A stretch of DNA of 64,000 bases from contig CAXTTV010000001.1 in assembly GCA_964247295.1 (NCBI GenBank), forward strand, positions 1-64,000, in the 5' to 3' direction. The DNA is from CAXTTV01 sp964247295 (GTDB lineage: Bacteria > Chloroflexota > Ktedonobacteria > Ktedonobacterales > Ktedonobacteraceae). Position 1 is the first letter of the stretch. Every line of letters starts with the position of its first letter. The position numbers and the translations under genes were made by a program. This document shows, one piece after another, positions 34,174-43,565 of the stretch. The notes beneath the pieces are model-generated. The model was given only the letters and a program-made list of their open reading frames with translations. It did not search any database and was not told where the DNA came from.

Positions 34174-36562
34174 ATGAGGCTGGCAAGGCTGGGAGGGTGC
34201 AGATAAAACTGCTTCCCGCGCCAGGAATGCCGCTGCTCTCAACCCGGATAGTCCCGCCATGGAGATGAAGAAGCTCTGAGACCAGATAGAGCCCGAGACC
34301 GATGCCTCGGATCTTACTGGTTTTGCTATTAGGCGCGCGGTAGAACCGTTCAAACAGGCGAGATTGAGCATCTTTAGGGATACCGATCCCTTTATCCGTA
34401 ATCCGGATCTCGATCTGTTTTTTTCTATGTACGGAGCGTAACCCGATTATCACAGGTCCGCCATCGGGACTATACTTAATGGCATTCTGTAAAAGGTTTG
34501 TAATCACTTGCTTGAGTCGTGCCTCATCGCCATTGACCTGGAAGGATTGATGGGCCGCAGCCTGATAGTGAATGGGGTGTCTGGGGGCCGTACTGGCTTG
34601 TTCCTCAATCACCTGTTGAATAATCTGTGCCAGATCCAGGGATTGCAGCGAGAGGCTCAACTGCCCCTGATTTAGATGAGAGACTTCCAGAAAAGTATTT
34701 ACAATATTTGTGAGTTGATGGGCCTGCTGCTCAACACCATTCAGGCCATCTCGTAGTCGGGGTATCCATGGTTGTTCGCCCATCTTGCGAAGCTGACGCT
34801 GGATGGCCTGACTATGTGTCAGGATAATCGTAAGAGGTGTCCGGAACTCATGAGCCGTAATTGCCAGAAACTCATCCTTGAGCGCGTTTGCATTGCGCAT
34901 CGCCGACTCTCGGGTGCGGGCCTCAATGGCTTCCTGTTGCCAGCGAGCCTGCTCAACCGCCATACCAGCGAGCTGGCAGATCCCCTCAATCACCGTGAGA
35001 TTCCAGGGAGTAAACGTTGGGTGTTGATCCTCAGCGTCCAGCGATGGTTCCTCCAATAATAGAATACCGAGTAGACGATCATCATAATTGATGGGAGCCA
35101 CCAGCACGTTCTGATGTTCCGCGATCAAGCAGATTGTCGCGAGCCCGGTCAGCAACTGTTCCTGGAGTTGTGGAGAGCGGTCGCGCTCAACCTGCAACCA
35201 GTCCAAAACATACTCTCGCCAGGATAGCGACGAGTTTCGGACCAGATCGAGGTCTTTATAAATAATAGGATGGCCTTGCTCATCCAGAAGTTGAATAATC
35301 CCGCGTTGACCATTCAGGGATTGAAGCGCGGTTGTCAGGACACTCTGAAGGATCTCCTCGATATTAGTTACACCTGACAGGGCCTCAGTCATCTGCAACA
35401 ACGTTTCCAGAGCCTGACGGGTATACTGATGAGCCTGTTGTGTCTGTGAGAGCAGGTGGGTTTTCTCGATCGCCAGAGCGCATTGAGCCGCCACATCCTG
35501 GGCGAAGGCATATTGATTAGCAGAGGGGCGAAAATTCCCGCTATGATAGTTCACAAAGACCAATCCCAGGCAATCCTCTGAATTCCCTGTTGGTTGTGGT
35601 TTGCTCATTAGAGGCACAATCAGAACATTTTCCAGATTGAGCAACTGATACCATTGGGCCTCATAGCCATGGGTTTGATGCAGCCCCACAAAGAGAGGCT
35701 TGCCCGTTCGCGCCGCCTTCTGACAATGAGGGAGTCTTTTGAGAGGGATTGGCTTAATAGGATCGCAGAGTTGAAGTGATGGGGCCAGATTATTGAGCAG
35801 TAAGATTCGATTTTTCAGAAGCGCAGCCGCGCCACTATCGGCCTCCAGACACCGAATAAGGTGATCAGCCGCAATCTCCAGAACCGATGGAAGCGGCTCA
35901 CCCGAATTTACAGCCAGAGCGATAGCATTAACCGCATCAGTCTGCTTTGTCAATTGTTCGGCGCGTCGTCGCTCCATCTGAGCCTGCTCAAAAAGGCGAG
36001 CGTTCTCAATCGCCACTGCCGCTTGCTGTCCGATAGCCCGTGCCAGGCGTTGTTGCCGGGAAGAGAGCTTGCGATTCAAGCGAGGGTCATCCAGTGTGAG
36101 AATACCAAGCAGGTGATCTTTATGGGTCAGGGCAACCACCAGCAAAGGTTGGATACCGAAAACATTGGCAATATGTTGTAAAGAGGTATCAGAGCAAAGG
36201 TTCTCCAGATAGACCAACCCATCATGTTGCTTTAACAGCGTAACCAATGGATCATCCGTAGGGATAAAAGCGTGCTGCCAGGTGGTCTTAGAAGGTTGCA
36301 GTTGGGTTGGAGAGTCAGGATAGGGCTCAAGATAATCTGCTGCTGGTTGGAGAGCCGATAGTTCTTCTTCCAAAAGCCAGACGCTGCACCGCTCGACATC
36401 ACAGGCTTTTGTTGTGCGTCTAACCAGGATCTGCAAAATATTGCCTAGATCAAGCGAAGAAACGAAAAGTTCCGCCTGTTCGCGAAGCATCTCGCTCTCA
36501 CGCAATGCCAGCAATAATTGCTCATGCTCTGACTGATCTTGAAATGATTGCTCTGCCGCCAT
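34172..36562 (-). CDS. Multi-GAF sensor histidine kinase
   Basis: 796 residues, no membrane segment, so a cytoplasmic sensor. Three GAF-like modules (about 30-185, 205-365 and 385-545) show the repeated pattern ...LGILTLDDPRLN..., QCALAIEKTH and LLGILLLEEPSL. They are followed by a HisKA dimerisation box with the phospho-histidine in FLAITAHEFRTPLTII (about 570) and a HATPase domain: NLLQNAIKYSPDGG, ITDKGIGIPKDAQ and GIGLGLYLVSELL. No cognate response regulator is adjacent. Single gene. Confidence 0.92.
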   Translation of the reverse strand: MAAEQSFQDQSEHEQLLLALRESEMLREQAELFVSSLDLGNILQILVRRTTKACDVERCSVWLLEEELSALQPAADYLEPYPDSPTQLQPSKTTWQHAFIPTDDPLVTLLKQHDGLVYLENLCSDTSLQHIANVFGIQPLLVVALTHKDHLLGILTLDDPRLNRKLSSRQQRLARAIGQQAAVAIENARLFEQAQMERRRAEQLTKQTDAVNAIALAVNSGEPLPSVLEIAADHLIRCLEADSGAAALLKNRILLLNNLAPSLQLCDPIKPIPLKRLPHCQKAARTGKPLFVGLHQTHGYEAQWYQLLNLENVLIVPLMSKPQPTGNSEDCLGLVFVNYHSGNFRPSANQYAFAQDVAAQCALAIEKTHLLSQTQQAHQYTRQALETLLQMTEALSGVTNIEEILQSVLTTALQSLNGQRGIIQLLDEQGHPIIYKDLDLVRNSSLSWREYVLDWLQVERDRSPQLQEQLLTGLATICLIAEHQNVLVAPINYDDRLLGILLLEEPSLDAEDQHPTFTPWNLTVIEGICQLAGMAVEQARWQQEAIEARTRESAMRNANALKDEFLAITAHEFRTPLTIILTHSQAIQRQLRKMGEQPWIPRLRDGLNGVEQQAHQLTNIVNTFLEVSHLNQGQLSLSLQSLDLAQIIQQVIEEQASTAPRHPIHYQAAAHQSFQVNGDEARLKQVITNLLQNAIKYSPDGGPVIIGLRSVHRKKQIEIRITDKGIGIPKDAQSRLFERFYRAPNSKTSKIRGIGLGLYLVSELLHLHGGTIRVESSGIPGAGSSFICTLPALPAS

Positions 36563-36803
36563 GCCGCGAACCTCTTCTTGCTTTCTCCTGGGGGAGAGAG
36601 CAAATAGAAATAAGGAGCAAGCGCCACATAGTGCACATGCTCAAAGACTATTTTTGGTGATATAGCTATTTGGGACTCTATCTCGCGAGGTTCTTCTGTA
36701 GGTAAAAAAAGTTTAACAGATGAGTATGCACATCGTCAAGCAAAAGAGCGGCATTGAAAAGGTAATTTAGTTAATAAAAAAAGGAAATAGGAGGAATTGG
36801 ATG

Positions 36804-36843
36804 AAAAAAGGAAAGGAATATTTCGAAAAAAACATCCCTTTCC
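36804..36843 (-). terminator. Terminator of the YihY-family gene
   Basis: On the minus strand, GGAAAGG / CCTTTCC arms (36837-36843 and 36810-36816) are followed by six Ts (36804-36809 as As on the plus strand), 7 bp after the stop codon. Confidence 0.7.
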
Positions 36844-36849
36844 GGCGAG

Positions 36850-38241
36850 TTAGCGAGCTTTTTGGCGTGATCGGAACATCTCAACCACAAACGTCAGGGT
36901 TGTACCGGCGGCAACACTTGCCACAGTAAGAAGCGTATTATCGGAAGACGCTTTTCTTTGGCCCTCGTGATGGCGCTCCATCTTCTCCACAATCACCTGT
37001 GTTTTTTGACCATCCTGGTTTGATTGAGAAGATTTGTTTTTTGAAGACTTCCCGCTCTTTGCGAGTTCTTGAGGGTTGGGATCAGTTGTATGAGCTTTAT
37101 CCTCTTCATCCTGTTTAGAAGAATCGCCCTTGACAAACACCCCCTTCGGTTGGACATCTTTGTGGTCGGCAGCCGCCTGCTTCTGAATATCTTCTTCCGA
37201 AGTAGGCATATGGCTGGTCATCACATGGACCATATTTACCAGCGTATCTGGAGTCTCAAGAACGCTCTCCGCGAAGAAAGCGTTTACCTCAGCCCCGAGC
37301 AGCAGAATCACCGCGAAGTAGTAGAAAAACGCGATCAGGATCAGAGCGAAGCCGACCTGTCCTACATAGCCATTAAGGAAGTGCGAGATGTAGATGGGGA
37401 AGAGGAGCAGATAGATCTGAGCCAGAACCGCAGCAACGATAGCGCCCTTCCAACTATTTTTAAAGCTAATTTTCTGATTAGGTACCACGATATAGATAGC
37501 CACAAACAAGAGGAACGAAGCCAGAACGCCACCAATGGCAGAAATGATAGCCGTAAGCACAGGATTTTTCAGCAGTCCCCCGATGGGTGTCGAGCTGGCA
37601 GTGCTTTGAACAAGGCTAAACGCCAGCGTTGGGAGTGTTGAAGCAAAAATCATCACCGGTATCAGAAGCACAAAGATGAAAAGCATCCCCAGGGCCATCA
37701 GGTTCTGTTGAACAACCTTGCGCTGACGGACGTGGTAGATGATCCCAAAGATGTATTCAATCAACACAAACAGGCGTGATCCACCAAAAAGAGCGGCCAG
37801 GATCGCGATAATTCCGATAAGCCCGGAGGCCTGATTAATGCGGAGCAGCACATTTTTGCTCAGGTTTGGATCGGAAGAGACCTGAGAGGGGAAAATGTGG
37901 ACAATCTGATTCAGGACATCAGATTGAGCATTAGGAGCGAGCCAGCCAAAAGCGAGCCCGATCAAAGCAATAATCGCGAAAGCGATCGGAACCATTGCCG
38001 TTAGCAAATTGTATGCCAGAGCGGCAGAAAAATTCATAACACCATCGTTATTAAACTTTGTAAAAAACCCTTGTAGTGGTTTAACCCCTTTTTGGACAAC
38101 ATCTGATTTTTGTGCATCCTGGACAGGTTTAGAGTCGGTGATTTTCTTTAATGGTTCTGGTAATGCACCTTGCGAGCCATTCTTGTCAGGTCCATTGTTT
38201 TGCGAGGCGGTGCTTTTCGATTGAGCAGAATCTGTTGCCAT
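36850..38241 (-). CDS. YihY/UPF0761-family membrane protein with long polar tails
   Basis: 463 residues. The core (about 55-330) has six membrane segments and the YihY signature FSAALAYNLLTAMVPIAFAI, GGSRLFVLIEYIFGIIYHVR and the last-helix motif YYFAVILLLGAEVNAFFAE. The N-terminal 50 residues and the C-terminal 110 residues (after about 335) are polar, Lys/Asp/Ser-rich and probably cytoplasmic; a short hydrophobic stretch lies near the end (TLLTVASVAAGTTLTFVVEM). Function in the family is poorly defined (once called RNase BN or BrkB, wrongly). Confidence 0.88.
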   Translation of the reverse strand: MATDSAQSKSTASQNNGPDKNGSQGALPEPLKKITDSKPVQDAQKSDVVQKGVKPLQGFFTKFNNDGVMNFSAALAYNLLTAMVPIAFAIIALIGLAFGWLAPNAQSDVLNQIVHIFPSQVSSDPNLSKNVLLRINQASGLIGIIAILAALFGGSRLFVLIEYIFGIIYHVRQRKVVQQNLMALGMLFIFVLLIPVMIFASTLPTLAFSLVQSTASSTPIGGLLKNPVLTAIISAIGGVLASFLLFVAIYIVVPNQKISFKNSWKGAIVAAVLAQIYLLLFPIYISHFLNGYVGQVGFALILIAFFYYFAVILLLGAEVNAFFAESVLETPDTLVNMVHVMTSHMPTSEEDIQKQAAADHKDVQPKGVFVKGDSSKQDEEDKAHTTDPNPQELAKSGKSSKNKSSQSNQDGQKTQVIVEKMERHHEGQRKASSDNTLLTVASVAAGTTLTFVVEMFRSRQKAR

Positions 38242-38485
38242 CGCTTGTCCTCCCTTTTGATCGTCAATTATGAATTGATCTGGATACTATTTTTAAGTCC
38301 TTATATGATCTTGAAGACGCATCCATAGAAAATAAAAACATTACACTTGAGGTACGGTTGAAGTTTTGTACACGTTTCAAATGCTCTATAGTCCTTATGG
38401 TAGAGGAATAGTTACGCTTGTGACAGTATAGAACGTAGTGTAGTATATAGGGAGAAGTGTGAGAAAAGGATAGGAACAGGACTTT

Positions 38486-38764
38486 ATGCGTTCGCAACCG
38501 CCACCAAAATCAATTGCGGGCCTGCTCTGGAACATTTTACGTTTAAGTGCGCGTATGGTTTGGGGAAGCCCGACAAACCAGGCGCGTGTCTTATTGGATA
38601 GACAAAAAGCTTTGAACGTATTAGGTTTACCAGTGAACGTGAGCAAAGAACAGATAAAACAGCGTTATCGGACCCTTGCCAAGGAGCATCATCCCGATCG
38701 TGGGGGCGATCGGGAGCAGATGCAACGAATTATCGCGGCCTATCAGCTATTAATCAAAGAGTAA
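38486..38764 (+). CDS. Small J-domain (DnaJ-like) protein
   Basis: 92 residues. The C-terminal 60 form a J domain: ALNVLGLPVNVSKEQIKQRY, RTLAKEHHPDRGGDREQMQR, with the HPD tripeptide needed to stimulate DnaK ATPase. The N-terminal hydrophobic stretch (about 10-27) may hold it at the membrane, so it resembles a membrane-tethered or class C J protein. The stop codon abuts the convergent gene with no spacer. Confidence 0.88.
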   Translation: MRSQPPPKSIAGLLWNILRLSARMVWGSPTNQARVLLDRQKALNVLGLPVNVSKEQIKQRYRTLAKEHHPDRGGDREQMQRIIAAYQLLIKE

Positions 38765-39481
38765 TTAAGAGAGAGCGGCCCCACAATGGTTGCAGAAGCG
38801 TTTCCCGGAACGCGCGGGTGTTCCGCACTGATCGCAGTACAGTGTTTCAACATTGGCTGATGAGGGATACCCTTGTGATTGAGTGGGTGATCCAGCAGTG
38901 GGAGGGGAATAGGTAGAGGGTGGATTTCCGCTCGCGGCCTGGGATGTAGCGGGAGAAGAGCTCTGTGATCCTTGAGCGGGATAGGAAGACTGGGGTGGAG
39001 TAGGAGAAGGCTGTTGAAGGGTCTCTTGAACTGTTTTCGCCGCCTTCAGAGCCATCCCTCCAAGCGTCCCAGCGATCTTCAGCCCCCGCGCGATATCGTC
39101 CATATCAGCTTTCATACGATTGGCTGAAGGCAGAACGGTAGAGTCTGAAATCTTGTTGAAAAGATCCTTCTCAAGCTGGATACCGTCGCCATTAGGAGAT
39201 ATCTGCCCCTGCCGCCGGGACCCATCCTGGAAAAGCAGCATGAGCGTTGGGCCCTGAACCTGAAATGTCCCTTCGCCGCGTACCTCCACAGCCTGTGTTG
39301 AGAGCTGTTGCTTATTGATGAGCGATTGGGCAGCACTAGCCGCACGACTGCGATCCTGAACGATGAACAGAAATCTACCATCAGGATACAGTGTCAGTCG
39401 ATCGATGCGTGACGTAAAGTAATCCAAGCCGATACCAGAGCGATGCACACATTCGTATTGACCAGTAATCGGTTTTATCAT
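38765..39481 (-). CDS. Zinc-ribbon protein with beta-rich N-terminal domain
   Basis: 238 residues from ATG 39481 (AGAGG upstream). The N-terminal 110 residues look beta-rich (LDYFTSRIDRLTLYPDGRFL, GTFQVQGPTLMLLFQDGSRR). A Pro/Ser/Gln-rich linker follows (about 145-205). The C-terminus is a zinc ribbon: YCDQCGTPARSGKRFCNHCG, with two CxxC pairs. Function unknown. Confidence 0.78.
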   Translation of the reverse strand: MIKPITGQYECVHRSGIGLDYFTSRIDRLTLYPDGRFLFIVQDRSRAASAAQSLINKQQLSTQAVEVRGEGTFQVQGPTLMLLFQDGSRRQGQISPNGDGIQLEKDLFNKISDSTVLPSANRMKADMDDIARGLKIAGTLGGMALKAAKTVQETLQQPSPTPPQSSYPAQGSQSSSPATSQAASGNPPSTYSPPTAGSPTQSQGYPSSANVETLYCDQCGTPARSGKRFCNHCGAALS

Positions 39482-39603
39482 AAAAAAGCCTCTTTGATGT
39501 ATAGACACGCCGGGCCTGAGCCTGTGATAGAAAGTCCATATCCATTATATCATTTTTGTCACTTTATAAGCTCAGAGGCCTATCAAAAGACACGCTATGA
39601 GAC

Positions 39604-40998
39604 TCAAATGGGCTCTTCTATCCGATAAGTGCTCTCAGCAGCAGAGGCCTCCTCAACCGTAACCGTCGCACTGGTAAAGGTCAGAGGAATACGGGCGAGC
39701 TTGCGAGTATAATTCAGCACATCCTCTCCCTCCTGCAATTTCCCTTTTTTGAGCAGGTGGCGTCCAAGTAGATCATGGGCGCGGATCTTCGCGGCCAGGC
39801 GATCTGTTGAGGAGAGTTCCGCGATTGCCGCCCGAAACGCGTTTTCAGCCTCCGTATCTTCAACCTTTTGTGTTTCCAGGATCTGGCCGAGCATCATCAG
39901 AGCCTCGGCCCGTCGAAGGATATAGCTATGTTGCGCAGCCTGTTGTGCCAGATGGACATGGATAAGAGCCTGTGGGAGATTTTTTGTCTGAAGTTCCAGT
40001 CCAGCGAGATAACAGGCCGCAGCGGAAACCACATTCGCGCTTTCTCGGAGCGGTCGAAGATCATGAGGGGCTTGAGAAGCCTCAGAGAATGTTCGTTGTT
40101 CAAATACTGGTTGCCAGGTTTTCAACACGCCCTCAAGGCTAGAACGAGCCTGATCAATATGTCCGAGAGCCTGTTCGATCAATCCGATCTCGCAGGTCAG
40201 GAGGGCCGCGCGCAGCTTTTCGCCGATAGCATAATAGAGAGCGATCGCGCTGCGTGTATGATCAAGAGCCATATGCATATTTGAATGAGCATAATGTTCT
40301 TCAGAAGTATTGTGGATTGTCGTACTATCTTGTTCAAAAATAACGAGAGCCAGGCCCCAGTGGGCTTCAGCGATATAGTGAAGGGGAGTATTGGAATTCA
40401 TCATTCCCAAAGCCTTATGATACTGCTTGAAAGCATCCTCCAATTGTCCAAGTTCGCGGCTAGCCGCAGCCAGATGTAAATACAGCGTAATCACCTCGTG
40501 ACGTTGTTCAGAGGAGATCGAGTCTGGTTGGACGGTTACGGCATAGAGAAAGTCATGTTGAGCAGCAATAAACTGTCGAAGCTCAAAATAGCATTGTCCG
40601 CGCATAATCGCCATGCGCCAGCGCAGAGATGAAGGGACGCGAGCGATATTGAGATCGGCCAGAAGAGAAAGAGCCTCCTGAGGCTTCCCATTATCGAGAA
40701 GCACACTGGCCTCCGCGCGAATATCTTCACTTTGTCGATAGCGTTGAGCCTCAGCCTCACTTTCTCGGTGTTGCCGGGCTAGAGAAAAAAGATCGTCAAA
40801 AGATAATTTAAGCTGTTGAGCTAAAAAGTGTAAACTCTCAGTTGAAGGATCGACACGATTGCGTTCAATTTGAGAGATCAGACTGGTACTATAGCGATTG
40901 CCAGCAACTTCAGCCAGAGAGAGATGTAAATTTTGGCGGGCTGCTCTGATCCGCCCTCCGAGAGTATCTGGAGAAACACACTTGGATGGTCGTGCCAT
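39604..40998 (-). CDS. XRE-family regulator with TPR repeats
   Basis: 464 residues from ATG 40998. The N-terminal HTH (GGRIRAARQNLHLSLAEVAG, then STSLISQIERNRVDPSTESL) is followed by tetratricopeptide-like helical repeats from about residue 100 to the end (for example YLHLAAASRELGQLEDAFKQ and ALLTCEIGLIEQALGHIDQA). The layout resembles peptide-sensing RRNPP-type regulators, but with a longer TPR region, and is common in Ktedonobacteria. Any ligand is unknown. Transcribed alone, divergent from the topoisomerase operon. Confidence 0.87.
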   Translation of the reverse strand: MARPSKCVSPDTLGGRIRAARQNLHLSLAEVAGNRYSTSLISQIERNRVDPSTESLHFLAQQLKLSFDDLFSLARQHRESEAEAQRYRQSEDIRAEASVLLDNGKPQEALSLLADLNIARVPSSLRWRMAIMRGQCYFELRQFIAAQHDFLYAVTVQPDSISSEQRHEVITLYLHLAAASRELGQLEDAFKQYHKALGMMNSNTPLHYIAEAHWGLALVIFEQDSTTIHNTSEEHYAHSNMHMALDHTRSAIALYYAIGEKLRAALLTCEIGLIEQALGHIDQARSSLEGVLKTWQPVFEQRTFSEASQAPHDLRPLRESANVVSAAACYLAGLELQTKNLPQALIHVHLAQQAAQHSYILRRAEALMMLGQILETQKVEDTEAENAFRAAIAELSSTDRLAAKIRAHDLLGRHLLKKGKLQEGEDVLNYTRKLARIPLTFTSATVTVEEASAAESTYRIEEPI

Positions 40999-41447
40999 AC
41001 CTCCCGCATCCTTCCTTAGTGAAGATTGTCGTTGGTTTTTAGAATAGGAGCTATAATGATAAAATCGCCCGTAAATCTGGCTGTGTGCGTTTTTTACAAG
41101 CAATATGAATTATAATTGATCGTCTTCGTAAACACAATACAATAACGGGGTAAATAGGTGGTAGAGGTAATAATTGTATATTTTCATTTGCATCTATAGA
41201 TATTCGCAAAAAATGGACGATTTTGTAGGAAAGGATAGGAAAAACAGTTCTTTTTTTTGCTTGTGCTAGCGAAATTAAGGATAGACGTGTATCTTTGGAA
41301 TGCCAGCGCTCACATGCCGGGCTCATATGCTTAAAGGATACCTGATGGTATTAGAACTTTTGGTCAAATGATCTCTTGACAATTTTATTCACAAGACTGT
41401 ATGCTGAGAAAGCAAGAACTGCATCACGAAGAGAGGATTTAGGGTAG
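40999..41447. other. Divergent intergenic region before the topoisomerase operon
   Basis: 449 bp, AT-rich. It contains a TATAAT on both strands near 41110-41116, probably part of the regulator promoter, and the topoisomerase promoter at 41376-41405. No gene is seen; a minus-strand frame at 41051-41326 lacks a ribosome site. Confidence 0.5.
41376..41405 (+). promoter_or_regulatory. Promoter of the topoisomerase operon
   Basis: TTGACA (41376-41381), 18-bp spacer, TATGCT (41400-41405). The start codon lies 43 bp downstream. Confidence 0.65.
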
Positions 41448-43565
41448 ATGTCTCGTTCCCCCAAGGTATCCCCCGCTACTGAAGATGAGTCAGCAAAAGA
41501 TATAGAACAATACTCACTTTTCACGGCGCGGAATAGTAGCGATACAACCGAAAACAACACAACTGAGAAGACAGAACTCCCGAAGAAAGCTGTTAAAGAG
41601 GCTGTGGTAGCCACGCGCTCGAAAAAAGAAGAGGCGTATTCAGCCGCTGATATCCAGGTCCTGGAGGGCCTGACCGCGATCAGACATCGCCCCGGTATGT
41701 ACATTGGCTCGACCTCGACCTCCGGATTGCTGCACTTAATTTGGGAGGCATTGGACAATGCGGTTGATGAGGCCGTAGCGGGTTATGGAAAACATATCTG
41801 GGTCAGCGTGACCCGTGATGGATGGGTAGGTGTGAGGGATGAAGGGCGTGGTATGCCGTTTGATCCCATGCTTTATCAAGGGGACTACTTACCAGCGGCA
41901 ACGATTATTCTCACGGTCCCCCATTCTGGCGGAAAGTTTGCTGAAGGGGCGTATAAGACGGCTGGTGGCTTACACGGGGTTGGTTCAACAGTGATCAACG
42001 CGCTGTCGGAGAAGTTGGAATTGACCATCTGGAAAGACGGTCAGCAATTTACACAAGTTTTTAGTCGTGGGACTGCCATGCCGCATATTATCTCGCCATG
42101 TGATCCCCGGCTTCATGGGACACAGTTGCGCTGGTTATATGATCAGACCGTGTTTGATGAGGATGCGTATTACTCGCCGGACGCAATTGTGAGTCGCTTA
42201 AAGGCATCCGCCTATCTTAACCGGGGGGTCTCCTTTCATCTAGACATGTGGGATGACAATCTCAACGAGCAGGTTGAGCAGGTATTTTACTCGCGAGACG
42301 GCCTGCCGGACTATGTAAGGGATCTCGCCACCTCGGCCAGCTCACCCCTTTTCAAAGGGGTTGTTGGGATGGCGAAAGTGAAAGATGATGTGCAGGTAGA
42401 GGTAGCGGTTCAGCCCACCACAGGTTTTAAGATCACCCTTTACAGTTATGCTAATGCAGTTCGGACGCGTGATGGTGGAGTGCATGAGACCGGCTTTAAG
42501 GCTGCCTTAACCAAAGTTGTGAATGATTTCGCGCTTAAATACAATGTAATTAAGAGCCGGGAAAAGGATGGTTTTAAGCCGGAAGTTATTCAGCAAGGAC
42601 TGAACGCCGTAATCTCCGTGAAACTGACGAACCCGCAGTTTCAGGGTCAGACCAAGGATCGCCTAAACAATGCTCCTGTCGAGGGTATTGTGCGTTCGAT
42701 CGTTGACGAAGGGCTAAAAGATTGGTTTGAGAACAATCCTGGCCCTGGCAAAGATTGGCTCAAAAAGATTCTCCAGATGCAGAAGGCCCGCAATGAGGCT
42801 CAGCTTGTAGAGGAGCTGGCAAGGGCGGGGACCAAGAAAAGCGGAGAGTTGATTGATACCACGCTTTCCAAAAAATTCTTGAAATGCAACACATCTGATC
42901 CCTCACGCTCAGAGTTGTTTATTGTTGAGGGAGACTCGGCTGGTGGTAGCGCTGGTCAGGGACGGTTCTCAGATTTTCAGGCGGTGCTTAAGCTAAAAGG
43001 CAAGCCCTTGAACGTGGCCAAGGCCGATCTTGAGCGTATCGTTGAGAATGAAGAGATTCGCACTATCATCAATGTGTTGGGGACTGGAACGCGCGATACC
43101 TTTGATGTCAACAATCTAAAATTTAATCGGGTCGTGATCGCGACCGATGCTGATGTGGATGGATTGCATATTCAATGTCTGTTGTTAACGCTTTTCTACC
43201 AGGAATTTAGCAATCTAGTAGAGCTGGGTCATGTATACATTGCCTGTCCACCGCTTTATTCAGTGAAGTACAAAAGCAAAGTTGTCTGGTTGTTGGATGA
43301 CGAAGCCCGACTGGAGTTTTTACGGACGCATCGTGACGCTGAGAACCTGGAGTTTAAGCGCTTTAAGGGTCTTGGCGAGATGAACCCCAAGGAGTTGCGC
43401 GATACCGTGTTTGATACTCGGAGGCGCACCCTGAAACGCGTAACCATGGAGGACGCTGTGCTGGCCGCTCGTCTGGTGACCGAACTAATGGAAGATGAGA
43501 ATGCCGAAGCCCGTCGCACCTTCCTGGCCGAGCATTCTCGAAAAATAAAAGAACTGGATGTCTAA
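41448..43565 (+). CDS. Type IIA DNA topoisomerase subunit B (GyrB/ParE)
   Basis: 705 residues. A Ser/Thr/Glu-rich N-terminal extension of about 65 residues precedes the GHKL ATPase: LTAIRHRPGMYIGSTS, WEALDNAVDEAVAGYG and HGVGSTVINALSEKL. The transducer domain is followed by TOPRIM: LFIVEGDSAGGSAGQGRF and DADVDGLHIQCLLLT. Typical enzymes read SAKQGR and DADVDGAHIRTLLLT, so two conserved positions are changed. ATPase and metal residues (E-DSAGG, DxDxD) are intact. The ParE-like length suggests topoisomerase IV; gyrase cannot be ruled out. It overlaps the next gene by 8 bp. Confidence 0.92.
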   Translation: MSRSPKVSPATEDESAKDIEQYSLFTARNSSDTTENNTTEKTELPKKAVKEAVVATRSKKEEAYSAADIQVLEGLTAIRHRPGMYIGSTSTSGLLHLIWEALDNAVDEAVAGYGKHIWVSVTRDGWVGVRDEGRGMPFDPMLYQGDYLPAATIILTVPHSGGKFAEGAYKTAGGLHGVGSTVINALSEKLELTIWKDGQQFTQVFSRGTAMPHIISPCDPRLHGTQLRWLYDQTVFDEDAYYSPDAIVSRLKASAYLNRGVSFHLDMWDDNLNEQVEQVFYSRDGLPDYVRDLATSASSPLFKGVVGMAKVKDDVQVEVAVQPTTGFKITLYSYANAVRTRDGGVHETGFKAALTKVVNDFALKYNVIKSREKDGFKPEVIQQGLNAVISVKLTNPQFQGQTKDRLNNAPVEGIVRSIVDEGLKDWFENNPGPGKDWLKKILQMQKARNEAQLVEELARAGTKKSGELIDTTLSKKFLKCNTSDPSRSELFIVEGDSAGGSAGQGRFSDFQAVLKLKGKPLNVAKADLERIVENEEIRTIINVLGTGTRDTFDVNNLKFNRVVIATDADVDGLHIQCLLLTLFYQEFSNLVELGHVYIACPPLYSVKYKSKVVWLLDDEARLEFLRTHRDAENLEFKRFKGLGEMNPKELRDTVFDTRRRTLKRVTMEDAVLAARLVTELMEDENAEARRTFLAEHSRKIKELDV

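Noticed and set aside
41051..41326. 91-codon minus-strand frame upstream of the topoisomerase operon
   Set aside because: No ribosome site, and it overlies promoter sequence and the start of the XRE-TPR transcript.
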